From Prostheceraeus crozeri (taxonomy: Eukaryota > Platyhelminthes > Polycladida > Euryleptidae): a stretch of DNA of 64,000 nucleotides. A program made the position numbers and the translations under genes. Shown here piece after piece: positions 1 through 10,313 of the stretch (the stretch's first letter is position 1; each line of letters starts with the position of its first letter). The notes beneath the pieces are model-generated. The model saw only the letters and a list, made by a program, of their open reading frames with translations, did no database searches and was not told the DNA's origin. The stretch is from positions 1 to 64,000 of the forward strand of contig CAJQUW010003393.1 in the NCBI GenBank assembly GCA_907163375.1, in the 5' to 3' direction.

Positions 1-1319
1 GACTGCAGATTTTAAATTTTAAGAAAAGTAATACTAAAAAATTTTTGATGTGTTCTGAAAATCTGTTTTAATATGTTGTGCGTATATCTGCGGCTAGCTC
101 TCTGTCCGTTTGATCAAAGTTTTAATAATTTTTCGTTTTATGATTGGATCATTAAGTTTTAAGCAACTTTTATTCATTCATCAGTGGTACCATGACCAGC
201 GTTTATCAATAGTTGCCCTTAACGTCATTGATTTGGTCTCAACATCTTGTTTACTTTTGTTTCACTCGGTCTTTTGTTGCGGCAAGAATAGAAAGATGCA
301 ATGGACCAGATAAAAACGTCTTCCAGTTTTCATAATAAATTTCTATCTCTATTTTAATTCACGATTTTATTCGCGATATAGGCCACCTCCACCCAAACAT
401 TGGTCACATCATTTTTTTAACAATTAAAAATAAAATTTTTTTCTGATTTAGAACAACATACATAAATTATGAAAATTGACATAAAGTTTATAAATGCAAT
501 ACATAAATTATAATATAAAAATAAAATTATTTCCTAATAAAAATAAAAAAATGGGCAATGGACTCATATTTGGCAAGTGTTTGCAATATGCGTTTTTTTA
601 AATCAACCCTATTCTTAGTCTCTTATTGAAAAAACACACCATGTGGTGTCATGCCTAGAGATCAATTACAACCTAATATATAGTATTCACACCTAATACT
701 AGTAATTCAGAATAATATTCCAACCTCAATACTAGTATTCCGTTATAATAATTATTCAATCAGAGCAACCCATTACAAGGTGTATATATATTGGAGGGGG
801 GGGGCAATTTATTTATTTCAGATTAGTGAACCAAAATCTTTTATACTGCTAGAATACATAACCCTAGGCAAAATACACCTAGGGCAAAATAATTAATAAT
901 TCCTATTGTGCAAAATGATCCATCTTGGTTCACAATAAATATGTAGCACAAACTAATCCTTTTGTTCCAAAAATAATTATGTAGCTCAAAATAATTACTG
1001 TAGCTCAAAATAATTATATTGAGTAAAATCAATTTGTTTGAAAGCTAAGTACAAAAAAATATGTACCGGTTAGTAATATAAAAATATAACATCAAAAAAT
1101 TTTTTTTGCACGTCATATTAAAATTATGCGAAAACAACCATGAAGAGGTTATGTCAAAGATAATAAAGTATAAACCCAAGATAAATTAAAAGATCAGGGG
1201 TATGTCGTAATGCTGGAATAAATCTCGATTTGGGACAATGTCAAGGAATGACTAATCATTATAATTCTTGTAGAAGTTCTACAAGACAATGTACAGTTGT
1301 CAAAATTACTAAAACCTAA
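1..1319. other. AT-rich region, no gene seen
   Basis: No supported coding region. The stretch is A+T-rich with short local repeats: around 960-1025 the phrase TAGCTCAAAATAATTA recurs, and around 690-745 ACTAGTATTC-type words recur. It could be the left flank of the AT-rich virus-like element or host intergenic DNA; nothing in it decides between these. Confidence 0.5.
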
Positions 1320-1850
1320 GACAGAGGGGGTGGATACGGTATATTTGCAGGGGGCCCCAGTGGGACAAGGATTGGGGGGGATATAGGGAAAATGTTATTG
1401 GTGTGATGCGTTGGCATATAATTTAGTATGATGGAAAGAGTTAATTGCGGGGCTGTCGTCAGGGTTATCGACTGGGCCTTTTAGGATATGATTTACTGTA
1501 TATTGCATTTATGCTATGTTCGTTGCGGCGCGGCTTTTGTTGTTGGGTAGTGGTGGTGGGATTGGAGGTTTTGAGGGGGTTGGGATTCGCGTTTAGTGGG
1601 GGTGGGAACGGAAAAGTGGGGGTGGGATCCGTAAATAGTTGTTTCTTTAATCCACCATCTAATACAAACCACCCACTATACACCCCCCCCACAAACCACC
1701 CCCCACCCCAACCCACACCCAACAACAAACAACACCCATCCACACCCCACAACAAAACACCACAACAACACTCCAACCTTCACCCCCCCCAAACCCCCAC
1801 CGACCCCCCACCTCCACCCCCCCCCCCTCCCCCCCCCCCCTCTTCTTGTA
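1320..1850. repeat. G-rich tract followed by C-rich tract (low complexity)
   Basis: From about 1320 to 1630 the plus strand carries many G runs (for example GGGGGG at 1373-1379 and repeated GTGGGGGTGGGA-like words at 1595-1628). From about 1665 to 1850 the composition switches to almost only A and C, with C runs of eight to ten. The ORFs here give only proline/threonine- or glycine-rich translations and are not believed to be genes. G-quadruplex formation is plausible. The switch could also be a low-quality or mis-joined assembly segment. Confidence 0.6.
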
Positions 1851-1997
1851 CTCCACAAATTCTTTTGAGTATAGGAACAAAAAGTCCGACACATTCCGGA
1901 GGTTCTACAGAGGTTAAAAACACTCATAAGAGTGTAAGAATGCTAGTCCGGAATCAACAAATAATAACTCCTAAATTTTTTATTTAAAAAATAATAA

Positions 1998-2549
1998 ATG
2001 AATAAAAGCGAAAATTTGGAAGATTTATATTCACCGGTTATAATTAAAAGTGATAAAAGTAATAAAAGTAATAAAAGTAATCTAAGTCGTCATAAATCTC
2101 TTAATGCAATAAACGAAATAATAAATAATTATATGAATAACACTGAGTTTCAAGATACACTAACCCCTCAAGATCCGAATCTCAAAGATATTAATAATAT
2201 TGTAGATAATCCTATATATAATACTAAACATAATAATAATATAGATAAAAATATATATAATAATAATATAGATAAAAATATATATAATAATATAGATAAA
2301 AATACATATAATAAAAGATATTTAGAGACACTACCCCCTAATTCATCTCTTAATAAAAAAATACCACAATCAGATCTTACACGTCTTTGGAATTTTTTAA
2401 AATTTCATTGTATAAAAATATTGTTAGCATGTATTTTAATATTTTTTATTTATCATCTTGTTATATGTATTGGTAATCAATGGGGTTACTTTCTAACAGA
2501 GGAACAAAAGAGAATAAATTTTTATAAACAAGAAAAAAAAAACTTTTGA
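1998..2549 (+). CDS. Asn-rich single-pass membrane protein of AT-rich element
   Basis: This is a 183-residue protein that I do not recognise. The N-terminal two thirds are hydrophilic and low-complexity, with near-tandem NNIDKNIYN-type repeats at about residues 75-105. One clear hydrophobic segment lies at about residues 138-158 (CIKILLACILIFFIYHL...), so it is probably membrane-anchored. The ORF ends at an A10 run (2531-2540) followed by CTTTTGA. The other frame, the one used by the downstream ATPase, is open from there with no stop. A one-base slip in the A run would therefore fuse this membrane segment to the ATPase. It could be a separate protein or the N-terminal part of that ATPase. ATG was chosen because the region just upstream is AAATAATAA with no alternative start. 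Confidence 0.55.
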   Translation: MNKSENLEDLYSPVIIKSDKSNKSNKSNLSRHKSLNAINEIINNYMNNTEFQDTLTPQDPNLKDINNIVDNPIYNTKHNNNIDKNIYNNNIDKNIYNNIDKNTYNKRYLETLPPNSSLNKKIPQSDLTRLWNFLKFHCIKILLACILIFFIYHLVICIGNQWGYFLTEEQKRINFYKQEKKNF

Positions 2550-2616
2550 AGGATGGAAGACTGAGGAAGATAAGATTAAGGATAAAACTAATAATAAAAA
2601 TATTAAACAAGGTAAA

Positions 2617-3525
2617 ATGTATCAAGAAAATTTACATTTCATTGTTTACGGTAAAACTGGAAGTGGTAAGACTACGTTTATTAAAAAATATATAAACCAA
2701 TATTATAAGGATGAAACAAAAGTACATATTTTTTGTATGCATACTTCTGAATGGCCAACTTTTACAAACGTCTATAATGATAAACAATTAGATGAGTTAC
2801 AAGATATGGAAAGTTTTGCTGGTACACCTGAAAATAAATCTTTATTAATTTTAGATGATGTTGCAAGTTTATCAAAACAAAAAAATATGTCAGAAATATT
2901 TACAAAAGGAAGACATCAAAATATTGAAATAGTTGTATTAGCTCATAAAGCTTGTGATGTAGATAATAAGATTAGAGAAAACATTCAAACATTTTTTACA
3001 ACTACACAAAATAATGCAGCATTCTTTAATGATATTAATAAAAATTATAAAATGAATATGCCTTTATCATATTATACACAACATAAATATGGAATAATAC
3101 GTGTTGACACCATAAGAGGACATATGCAAGTATATGATAAAGATTTAAATATATTAGTAGATACCGAACATGAAATCTATAATAACTCTCAAGATTTTGA
3201 TATTAGAATGTATGCAAATGCAAAACATTTATCAAATCAAGTTATAGAACAAATAATTATCTTTTTAGAGTCTGAAGCAAAAGTACCACTAAAAATTATT
3301 CCTGATACATTTTATTTTTATTTTGATCATTATTTAAATGCAAAATTTGGTATACCAATACCTAACAGATTACAAGATAATGAAACATTAAACTATTTAA
3401 AAATTGCAATAAATGATGTTAGAAACGGTTTAAGAAAAGCAACCCCAATAATATCTGATGTTAAATCTACATTTTCTGATGCTAAATCTACATTTGATGA
3501 AGCCAAAAAACATATAATGATATAA
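2617..3525 (+). CDS. FtsK/HerA-type (A32-like) packaging ATPase, first copy
   Basis: 302 residues. A P-loop GKTGSGKT sits at residues 12-19, Walker B LLILDD at 76-81, and a GRHQN motif at 98-102 precedes a beta-strand, as in viral genome-packaging ATPases of the FtsK/HerA clan. Family knowledge: such enzymes pump DNA into the capsid in Polinton-like and NCLDV viruses. The C-terminal 100 residues do not match the core fold and end in amphipathic repeats (DVKSTFSDAKSTFDEAKKH). It lies directly after the membrane-protein ORF and its frame is open upstream through the A10 run. A second, different ATPase of the same clan lies at 10314-11078. It may have been recruited to another role such as plasmid-like partition or membrane-linked transport; that is inference. 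Confidence 0.75.
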   Translation: MYQENLHFIVYGKTGSGKTTFIKKYINQYYKDETKVHIFCMHTSEWPTFTNVYNDKQLDELQDMESFAGTPENKSLLILDDVASLSKQKNMSEIFTKGRHQNIEIVVLAHKACDVDNKIRENIQTFFTTTQNNAAFFNDINKNYKMNMPLSYYTQHKYGIIRVDTIRGHMQVYDKDLNILVDTEHEIYNNSQDFDIRMYANAKHLSNQVIEQIIIFLESEAKVPLKIIPDTFYFYFDHYLNAKFGIPIPNRLQDNETLNYLKIAINDVRNGLRKATPIISDVKSTFSDAKSTFDEAKKHIMI

Positions 3526-3583
3526 AACCATTAATAAATGGTGTAAGTGAAATACTTAATAATTAAACAAATTTATCATAATC

Positions 3584-3618
3584 AAACCGAAGGTACTAGG
3601 GCTTCGCGCTTCGCACGA
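3584..3618. repeat. double-hairpin element copy (intergenic)
   Basis: A GC-rich island in AT-rich DNA, related to the CGAACCGAAGGTTC + GGGCTTCGCCC family found ten or more times in this element. This copy has an extended second part with GCTTCGCGCTTCGC and a mutated first stem. It lies 60 bp after the ATPase stop codon. Confidence 0.7.
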
Positions 3619-3625
3619 TTTTGCA

Positions 3626-3710
3626 GATATATATATTTATAATATTTTCCATTATATATATATTTATAATATTTTCCATTATATATATTTTCCATTATAT
3701 ATATATTTTA
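3626..3710. repeat. AT tandem repeat upstream of PolB
   Basis: Three to four copies of a unit close to TATATATATTTATAATATTTTCCAT occupy the gap between the first ATPase and PolB. They may form the AT-rich promoter of the polymerase gene, but no defined promoter consensus is visible. Confidence 0.6.
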
Positions 3711-3763
3711 GATTTTTTTCTCTAAAAAACTAAAACACAAATTTTTTCTTTAAAAAATAAAAA

Positions 3764-6700
3764 ATGGAAAAATTTTATTGCAACTTATGTAAAAAAAAGT
3801 TACAAACAAAAAGAAGTTATCAATCTCATCTACAAAGTAAAATGCATTTACAAAATGTAGAACGAGTTGATGAAGGAAATATATTAAAATTAAATAGTTA
3901 TAAAAACTATCTAGAAACATTGCCTACTGATATAAAAGTTAAAAAAATGTTTGATGATTATTCACATTCGGAATATAAAAAAGTTTTTAATAGTGAAGAT
4001 GAACATGTATCAGATGGAAGATATTTATTTAGCGATACTGATGAATTTAACGAAATAGATGAATTTGATGAAGCCGTACGAACCGAAGGTTCTAGGGCTT
4101 CGCCCGAAACAGATATAAAATATTTATTTAATGAATCGGTTGAATATAATGAAACCGATAAAACTTTTTCTGATATTCTAACCAACTTTTCTAATATATT
4201 TAAGAAATCTTTCAAATGTTATATGAATGTAGAAGTACTTTATACAAAAAATGGACCTGATGGAATTCCTGAAGAAATAATACAAGGACATTTTACAAAG
4301 TCACAAGAAATTCATAATGTAAATAATATACAACCCATATTTGAATCGATGATACTTAAATTAGAAAATTGTATAATTGAAGCCCAGTTACGTGAATCTG
4401 GTTGGAGATTTGTTAAAATAATATCTAAGAAAATAGTAATTGATAAATATAAAAATAATACTGGTGGTAGTTATGTTCCTTTACCTTTCAGTTCACCTCA
4501 ATTAATCAACATAAAAAATGAAAATGATTATTGTTTTCTGTGGAGTATTATAGCACATTTACATCCTGCAAAATATCATAAAGAAAGACTAAGTCATTAC
4601 AATAAAGAAGAATACATAAGTGAATTTGATCTTTCTGATGGCTTAGATGAATTTCCATATGATTATAATAGGTTAATAAAGTTTCATAAAAAGAATAAAA
4701 ATTTAATAGAAGTAAATGTTTTTGAATTAAATGTGAATTATGTTTCTATTGGTAAAATTACTCCACTTTACTCAGATTCAAAAAAATTTTATTTGAATAA
4801 TAAAAATTTATGTCAATCAGAAATAGTATATAATGATAGAGGAAATTACATGCATCATAATATTTTTTACCAAGGAAATATAATATGTACTGAAAAATTT
4901 GAACTTGTTAAAACACTATCACCAATAATGATTAATCATAATAATTATAAAGGACGTACTGATGATTATAATTACAAATATTCATCTTTATCTTCAGAAT
5001 ACCAACAAAAATTAGAAAATTTAAATAAAAGTTTACAAAAATGTAAAATAGATTATCAACAACAAACAAAAATGTTACTACAAGAATATCACCATAAATA
5101 TCAAAATAAGATAGAAACAATTCAAAAATTAAATGAAGAAAATAATAAAAAATTAAATAATGAAGAATTAAATAATGAAGAAAATGAAACCAATCAAAAA
5201 ATAAATGAATGTTTAAAAAAATGTCTACAACAATATAAAGAACAATATGATAAAGAATATAGTTATCAGTTACAAATATTAAATCAAAATTATTATCAAA
5301 ATACATTTAATATTACAAAAGAAATTAATGAAACACATGAAATATATAAAGATGAATTTGAAAAACTAGAACAGTCAAAACAACCAGCACAAGCGAATAT
5401 ATTATATTATCAGGGTCATTTTATATTGTGTAAAGATGTTTCTATATTTACAAAAACTTCAGATAATAAAAATTTTCCTTGTCTTCAATGTATGACAAGT
5501 TTTAGAACTTTAGAAGAAATGAATAGACATTTGGAGAATTGTCAACAAAACGAAGCAGTTCAAAATACTTTTCCTAAAGATGATTATTTAGAATATAATA
5601 AATGGTATTTTAAAAATAAAGTACCCTTTACTATTTATTGTGATTTTGAAGCATATAATGTTAATATGACACAAAATCGAACGGAAAGTTCCAGGGCTTC
5701 ACCCGATTCTGAAAATTATAATTCTGAAAATTATAATTCTGAAAATTATAATTCTGAAAAAAGTGCGCCTGAAAGAAGTGCACCTGGAAAAAGTTCAACT
5801 GAACAAAGTAAAGAAAAATATTTATTTGAACAAAAACCATTATGTTGGGGAATGTACATTCATTCAAATTATCCTGAATTATTTAAATCAGAATATTTAC
5901 AATACTATGGTGAAGACAGTTCAGAAATGTTTACAAAGAAAGTAGAAGAATTACAAGGACGTTTTTCACAATTGCTTGAAACAAATAAACCAATGATACC
6001 ATTAACGGATGAAGAAAGAAAAGAATTTTATGATGAAATAAATTGTTATTACTGTGGAAAAGGTTTTACAAATAAATATAAAACTGGCAGAGGTAGATAT
6101 ATTGATAAAGTAAAAGATCATGATCATCTAAATGGATTATATAGAGGTGCAGCACATAATTCTTGTAATCTTAATGCTAACAAATTTAAATATAACTTTG
6201 TTCCTTTATATTTCTACAATGGTTCTAAATATGATTTCCATCTAGTAATGAAAGATTTATTTTCATCTGAAAAATTACAACAACAAAAAATAAATGTACT
6301 ATGTAAACAAGAAGAAGAATATTTTTCAATGCAATTAGGTTGTATTAGAATTTTAGATGCATTTAGATTTTTTACTCCTTATTCATTAGATGTTATGGGA
6401 AAAACTTTGAAATCTGAACAATGTAAAATATTAAATAAATATAATTTAAAACCTTTAAAAGGAATATTTCCGTATGAGTACATAGCCTGCGGCTCACAGT
6501 CGAAGACTGATATAACTGGAGATTTTAATTCTGTGAATAAAATTATGGAAGAAGAACAACTTCCTCCAATAAATAAATTTAAATCAACATTAAAACAATC
6601 ACAATTATCTGACGAAGACTATGCAGAAGCTGAAAAGAATTGGAGAGAGTTAAATTGTAAAACAATGTATGATTATACAATGAAATATCTACAGATAGAT

Positions 6701-8362
6701 GTATTAATACTAGCTGATCTTTTTGAAAACTTTCGTGATATGTGTTTAGAATATTACGGAATAGATCCATGTTATTGTTATTCTACACCAGGTTTAACAT
6801 GGTTAGCAGGATTAAAACATACAAATGTTCAAGCCGATGGCTCTAGGACAAAGTCCGTTAAACTTAAACATTATAAAGAAAATACATATGATAAATTATT
6901 ATTTTTTGAATCTGGAATTAGAGGTGGAGTTTCATCAGTTTTAGGTAATAGATATGTTAAATGTTATAATAAGAAAGTAAATCCACAAGAATATGGAATA
7001 ATAAAACCTTTATCTCCAGAAGAAAAAGAAAAAATATTAGAAATTTTTCGAACGAAACGAGAAGGAGTAGAACGTGAAAAAGCAATTGATGAATTCATGC
7101 GAGAAAACTATTTGTTATATTATGATTTTAATAGCTTATATTCTTCTTGCATGATACAGGAATTACCAACAGGTGAAATGACATGGTGTAATAATCTAGA
7201 TTATCAAAGAACATATGATGGTGAAAATAATTTTGGTTATGTATATGAAGTTGATTTAGTATACCCTGATTATATAAAAGAAGCAACAAAATATTATCCT
7301 TTCTGTCCAGAAAACAAAATTCCCAATATAGAAGATTTTTCAGATTATCAAAAATCTATAATTCCGAAAAAATACAGACCAACAAAAAAACTTATGTTAA
7401 CACAAAGCAATAAAGGAAAGTATGTTGTTGAAGGAAGAATGCTAGATTGGTATTTAGATCATGGTATGATTCTCACCAAAATACATCGAAAACTAGAGTA
7501 TAGAAAATCTAAATGGTTAAAAAATTATATAGAGTTCAATATTGAAAAACGTAAAATAGCTAAAAGAAATAAAGATGATTTTGGAAACGTTTTCTTCAAA
7601 TTAATGAATAATGCATTTTATGGTAAGACTTTAGAAAATGTGCGTAATAGACAAAATATTGAAATAGTTTATGATAGAGATAGATTTCAAAATTTAACAA
7701 GGAAACCTACATATAAAAGAACTACTAGATTCAGTGATGAACTTTGTGCTGTTCATCTATGAAGAAGCATTGTAAAACATGATAAGTTTAATTTCATTGG
7801 TTTCACTATATTAGAATTAGCTAAACTATTTATGTATAGTTTTATATATGATTATTTAGCACCTGCTTATGGCAAAAACTATAAATTACACTTTACAGAT
7901 ACAGATTCTATTTTCTTAGAATTAACAGTACCATATGGTTCTTCACTTGATGAAGAAATTAATAAAATAAAAGATATCATTCATCCTTCTGATTTATGTA
8001 AAGTAAAAGATGAATTAGAAGGAAATGAAGATTTCATAACAGAAGCTATATTTTTAAAATCTAAATGTTACTGTTATGATACAACTAATAATATTAGGAC
8101 ATCGGAGATGTCTTCCAGGGCTTCGCCCGTTAAAACACATAAAACATTGAAAGGAATTTCAAAGGCATCAATAGCTAATCAAATAACATTTCAAGATTAT
8201 AAAAATGCATTATTTAATAATGAAATAAAAACAGCATATAATTATAGACTTAATTCAAAAAAACATAAAATGTATTTAAAAGAAGAACATAAATTAGCAT
8301 TAGATCCATTTGATGATAAAAGAAAAATTTTACCTGATGGAATAACTACTTTACCTTTTTAA
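3764..8362 (+). CDS. polB: Protein-primed-type family B DNA polymerase with N-terminal zinc fingers; in-frame TGA at 7760-7762
   Basis: Replicative polymerase of Polinton/adintovirus type. A C2H2 finger (CNLCKKKLQTKRSYQSHLQSKMH) starts at residue 6. A coiled-coil, Lys/Asn-rich region follows at about 405-540, then a second C2H2-like finger (CLQCMTSFRTLEEMNRH) before the exonuclease. ExoI is D627/E629, ExoII D824, ExoIII Y975..D979. Motif A is YDFNSLYSS (D1121), motif B NNAFYGK (about 1282-1288) and motif C DTDS (about 1379-1382). A CxxC..CNLN zinc cluster with DHDH lies before ExoII. The part after 7762 is in the same frame, so one TGA separates motifs B and C; in this copy the product would lack the DTDS active site unless the stop is read through or is an error. 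Tryptophan elsewhere is TGG, so TGA=Trp is not obvious. Five double-hairpin elements lie in frame inside the gene. Confidence 0.9.
4079..4107. repeat. double-hairpin element in frame inside polB (copy 1)
   Basis: Two adjacent small hairpins: GAACC-GAA-GGTTC, then TA, then GGGC-TTC-GCCC. It is translated in frame as part of the polymerase (TEGSRASP). It lies in the N-terminal region before the exonuclease. Confidence 0.85.
5678..5706. repeat. double-hairpin element in frame inside polB (copy 2, degenerate)
   Basis: Reads like copy 1 with substitutions (CGAACGGAAAGTTCCAGGGC then TTCACCCGA), translated as ESSRASPD. It falls just after ExoI in a variable surface-like insertion followed by tandem NYNSE repeats (5707-5760). 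Confidence 0.75.
6484..6509. repeat. double-hairpin element in frame inside polB (copy 3, compensatory stems)
   Basis: AGCC-TGC-GGCT at 6484-6494 followed by CAGTC-GAA-GACTG at 6497-6509. The primary sequence differs from the other copies but the two-hairpin architecture is kept, so paired changes have occurred in the stems. It is translated as ACGSQSKTD. Confidence 0.7.
6832..6857. repeat. double-hairpin element in frame inside polB (copy 4, compensatory stems)
   Basis: AGCC-GAT-GGCT followed by TA and GGAC-AAA-GTCC. Both stems pair perfectly although their sequence differs from copy 1. It is translated as ADGSRTKSV. Confidence 0.75.
8098..8130. repeat. double-hairpin element in frame inside polB (copy 5)
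   Basis: GACATC-GGA-GATGTC (8098-8112) followed by TTCCA and GGGC-TTC-GCCC (8118-8128). It is translated as TSEMSSRASP in the thumb part of the polymerase, after motif C. Confidence 0.8.
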
Positions 8363-8463
8363 TTTTCTAATTTCTATTTTCTAAATATAACAATATAACA
8401 ATATAAAAATATAAAATATTATAAAATAAAATAAAAATAATAATATAAAATTATCATATAAAA

Positions 8464-9282
8464 ATGGATAAAGTTAGAGCTGATAATTTTAAAAGAATAA
8501 AACAATTAGACGAATTAATAAAACAAAGAAATATTATGAAAGAAAATCATCTTCAACATAGAATGACAAAAGCTGGTATTCAATCTGATATGTTTGATAA
8601 ATTAAAATTAACTGAAGAAGTAAAAACTGATTATGAAAAAACTGTCGAACCATTTAAAACTCTTGAAAAGGAACTTAATGAAAAACGTGTTGATATAGCG
8701 GATCCTGTACTTAAAACACTATTAGATGACTATGGTTTATTAGAGGCAAACATAGATAAAAAATTACCAAAATCTATGTTATTCGAACATTCTACTTTCT
8801 TTTTAGATAAAAAATTATTTGCAAGATTTTATCTTGGTGGTAAAGAAATATTTCCACAACCTTTACGAGGATTAATTTTTACTCCAGATAAAAAACCTAT
8901 TAGTTTAGATAGAAATTTTGTTGATCTTTTAAGAGGAGCAGATTTAAAAAATTATGCTGTAGAAGATCTAATAAAATATAAAACTATATTAGATAGAGTT
9001 GGCACAGTAAAAACTCTTAGACGTTATAAACAATTAGAAAATTTATTATCAACGGGAGTTAAAGTAGGGAAAGGTTTATCTGAAAAACAGAAAACAGAAA
9101 CAACTGTATTTTTACCAGATGATCCACAAGAATTACTAAATAGATTAAATATTTTAATATCGGCAATAAAAGAAGGACATAATTCTAGTTTCAATGAAAT
9201 TCATGCTATATTGAAAAGACTGTTAGAAAAGAAGATTCTAAATGAAGAGGATTATAAAAGTATAACGAACCGAGTGATCTAG
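8464..9282 (+). CDS. Conserved Polinton/virus-associated protein of unknown function (possibly DUF8207-type)
   Basis: 272 residues. The N-terminal third is charged and helical. The middle (about 120-200) has an LDRNFVDLLRGADL..YAVEDLIKYKTIL pattern that resembles proteins found beside PolB in Polinton-like elements of animals. The C-terminal segment LLNRLNILISAIKEGHNSSF is followed by a predicted helix pair and resembles short C-terminal modules in the same group of proteins. Family assignment is from memory of the pattern, not a search. The ORF stops inside a double-hairpin element (9266-9293), so that insertion may have set the present C-terminus. The function is unknown. Confidence 0.55.
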   Translation: MDKVRADNFKRIKQLDELIKQRNIMKENHLQHRMTKAGIQSDMFDKLKLTEEVKTDYEKTVEPFKTLEKELNEKRVDIADPVLKTLLDDYGLLEANIDKKLPKSMLFEHSTFFLDKKLFARFYLGGKEIFPQPLRGLIFTPDKKPISLDRNFVDLLRGADLKNYAVEDLIKYKTILDRVGTVKTLRRYKQLENLLSTGVKVGKGLSEKQKTETTVFLPDDPQELLNRLNILISAIKEGHNSSFNEIHAILKRLLEKKILNEEDYKSITNRVI

Positions 9283-9293
9283 GACTTCGCCCG
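9266..9293. repeat. double-hairpin element overlapping the stop codon
   Basis: CGAACCGAGTGATCTAGGAC then TTCGCCCG. It is related to copy 1 but with decayed stems. The in-frame TAG of the preceding gene lies within it. Confidence 0.65.
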
Positions 9294-9375
9294 TAGCTGA
9301 AATATGTTGTTGTTTTTAATTTTTTATAAAAAAAATATTTCATAAAAAAATATTTATTTAATTTTTAGTTTAAAA

Positions 9376-10164
9376 ATGTGTTCAGCAGATTTAGACAAAA
9401 TTAATAATCATTTAGAAAATTTGATAGAGATTTTGGGTTCATCAAAATTTAGTACGACGTTAAAAATTATAACAACTACTTCATCACACACTTGTAATTT
9501 AGAACCCATTCTACATTTAGAACAAAATAAAAATTATCAAATTGCATTGACTAGTTTCTCCACATTTAACACTATTCAAAACGTTATCAAAGATGTGAAT
9601 GATCAATTTAGATATTCTACTGATAAAGGTAAAACATGGAAAATACTAACTTTTCTTCCTGGTTCTTACGAAGTTGAAACAATATCAAATGAAATTAAGA
9701 GACATTTAGGTATACCATTTAAAGATAAGAAACAATTACATTTTGCAGTTGAACCGGCAGTTAATAAATTTTCTCTTACTTTAGACGAAAATCATCAAGT
9801 TGATTTTAATCATGATAGATCATTGTCAAAGCTATTAGGATTTAATAAACAAACTTATAGTCAAGGTTATCATTTAAGTGAGAAGATTCCAAAAATAACT
9901 GAAATAAATTCAATTGTTGTACATTGTGACATTATTGAAGGAGGTTATATAAATGGTAAATTATCAAATTTAATATTCAGTTTTCCAGCTTTTACTGTTC
10001 CCATTGGTTATAGATTAAATGTAATTCCACAAACATTAATATATTTCCCTATTACAAGAAAAACTATTAACAACATTAACATTAGAATCACTGATGAGAA
10101 AGGACAAGAAATAAATTTTGGAGGCGAAGAGATTATGATAGATCTTTTGGTTCGAGAGGTATAA
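9376..10164 (+). CDS. Spike-family-like protein, related to the two large proteins at 24300-27245
   Basis: 262 residues, with no signal peptide or membrane segment. The part HLEQNKNYQIALTSF near residue 53 matches the place of LNG(N)WEVGVTQL and LEGEWEVGVSSI in the other virus-like element. The C-terminal part (two short strands, then INNINIRITDEKGQEINFGG) matches their C-terminal QQIDIAIYDDAGALIPF. I see this as one family of beta-rich proteins carried by both elements. It is likely a virion surface or accessory structural protein, but the function is inferred only from its viral context. The gene ends in the first unit of a 21-bp hairpin repeat array. Confidence 0.55.
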   Translation: MCSADLDKINNHLENLIEILGSSKFSTTLKIITTTSSHTCNLEPILHLEQNKNYQIALTSFSTFNTIQNVIKDVNDQFRYSTDKGKTWKILTFLPGSYEVETISNEIKRHLGIPFKDKKQLHFAVEPAVNKFSLTLDENHQVDFNHDRSLSKLLGFNKQTYSQGYHLSEKIPKITEINSIVVHCDIIEGGYINGKLSNLIFSFPAFTVPIGYRLNVIPQTLIYFPITRKTINNINIRITDEKGQEINFGGEEIMIDLLVREV

Positions 10165-10233
10165 ACTCCCGTTCGGGAGGTATAAACTCCCGTTCGAGAG
10201 GTATAAACTCCCGTTCGAGAGGTATAAACTCCC
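10150..10233. repeat. four 21-bp tandem hairpin repeats
   Basis: Four near-identical units GTTCGAGAGGTATAAACTCCC (one has GGGAGG). Each can fold as GGGAG/GAGAG-GTATAAA-CTCCC. They start at the last codons of the preceding gene, whose TAA lies in the first unit. They may act as transcription terminators, 3'-end processing sites or mobile hairpins. Confidence 0.8.
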
Positions 10234-10313
10234 ACGCGAAGCTAGAAAAGTTTAATTTTCTTCTTCTTCTTTAAAAATAAAAATAAAATAAAAATAAATT
10301 TTTTTATTAGAAA

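Noticed and set aside
1445-1987. 180-residue plus-strand ORF and overlapping minus-strand ORFs in the G/C-rich tract
   Set aside because: Translations are only Pro/Thr/His or Gly/Val/Trp runs caused by low-complexity DNA; no start context or domain.
10150-10233. CRISPR-like short repeats
   Set aside because: Units are directly adjacent 21-mers without spacers, in a eukaryotic/viral context.
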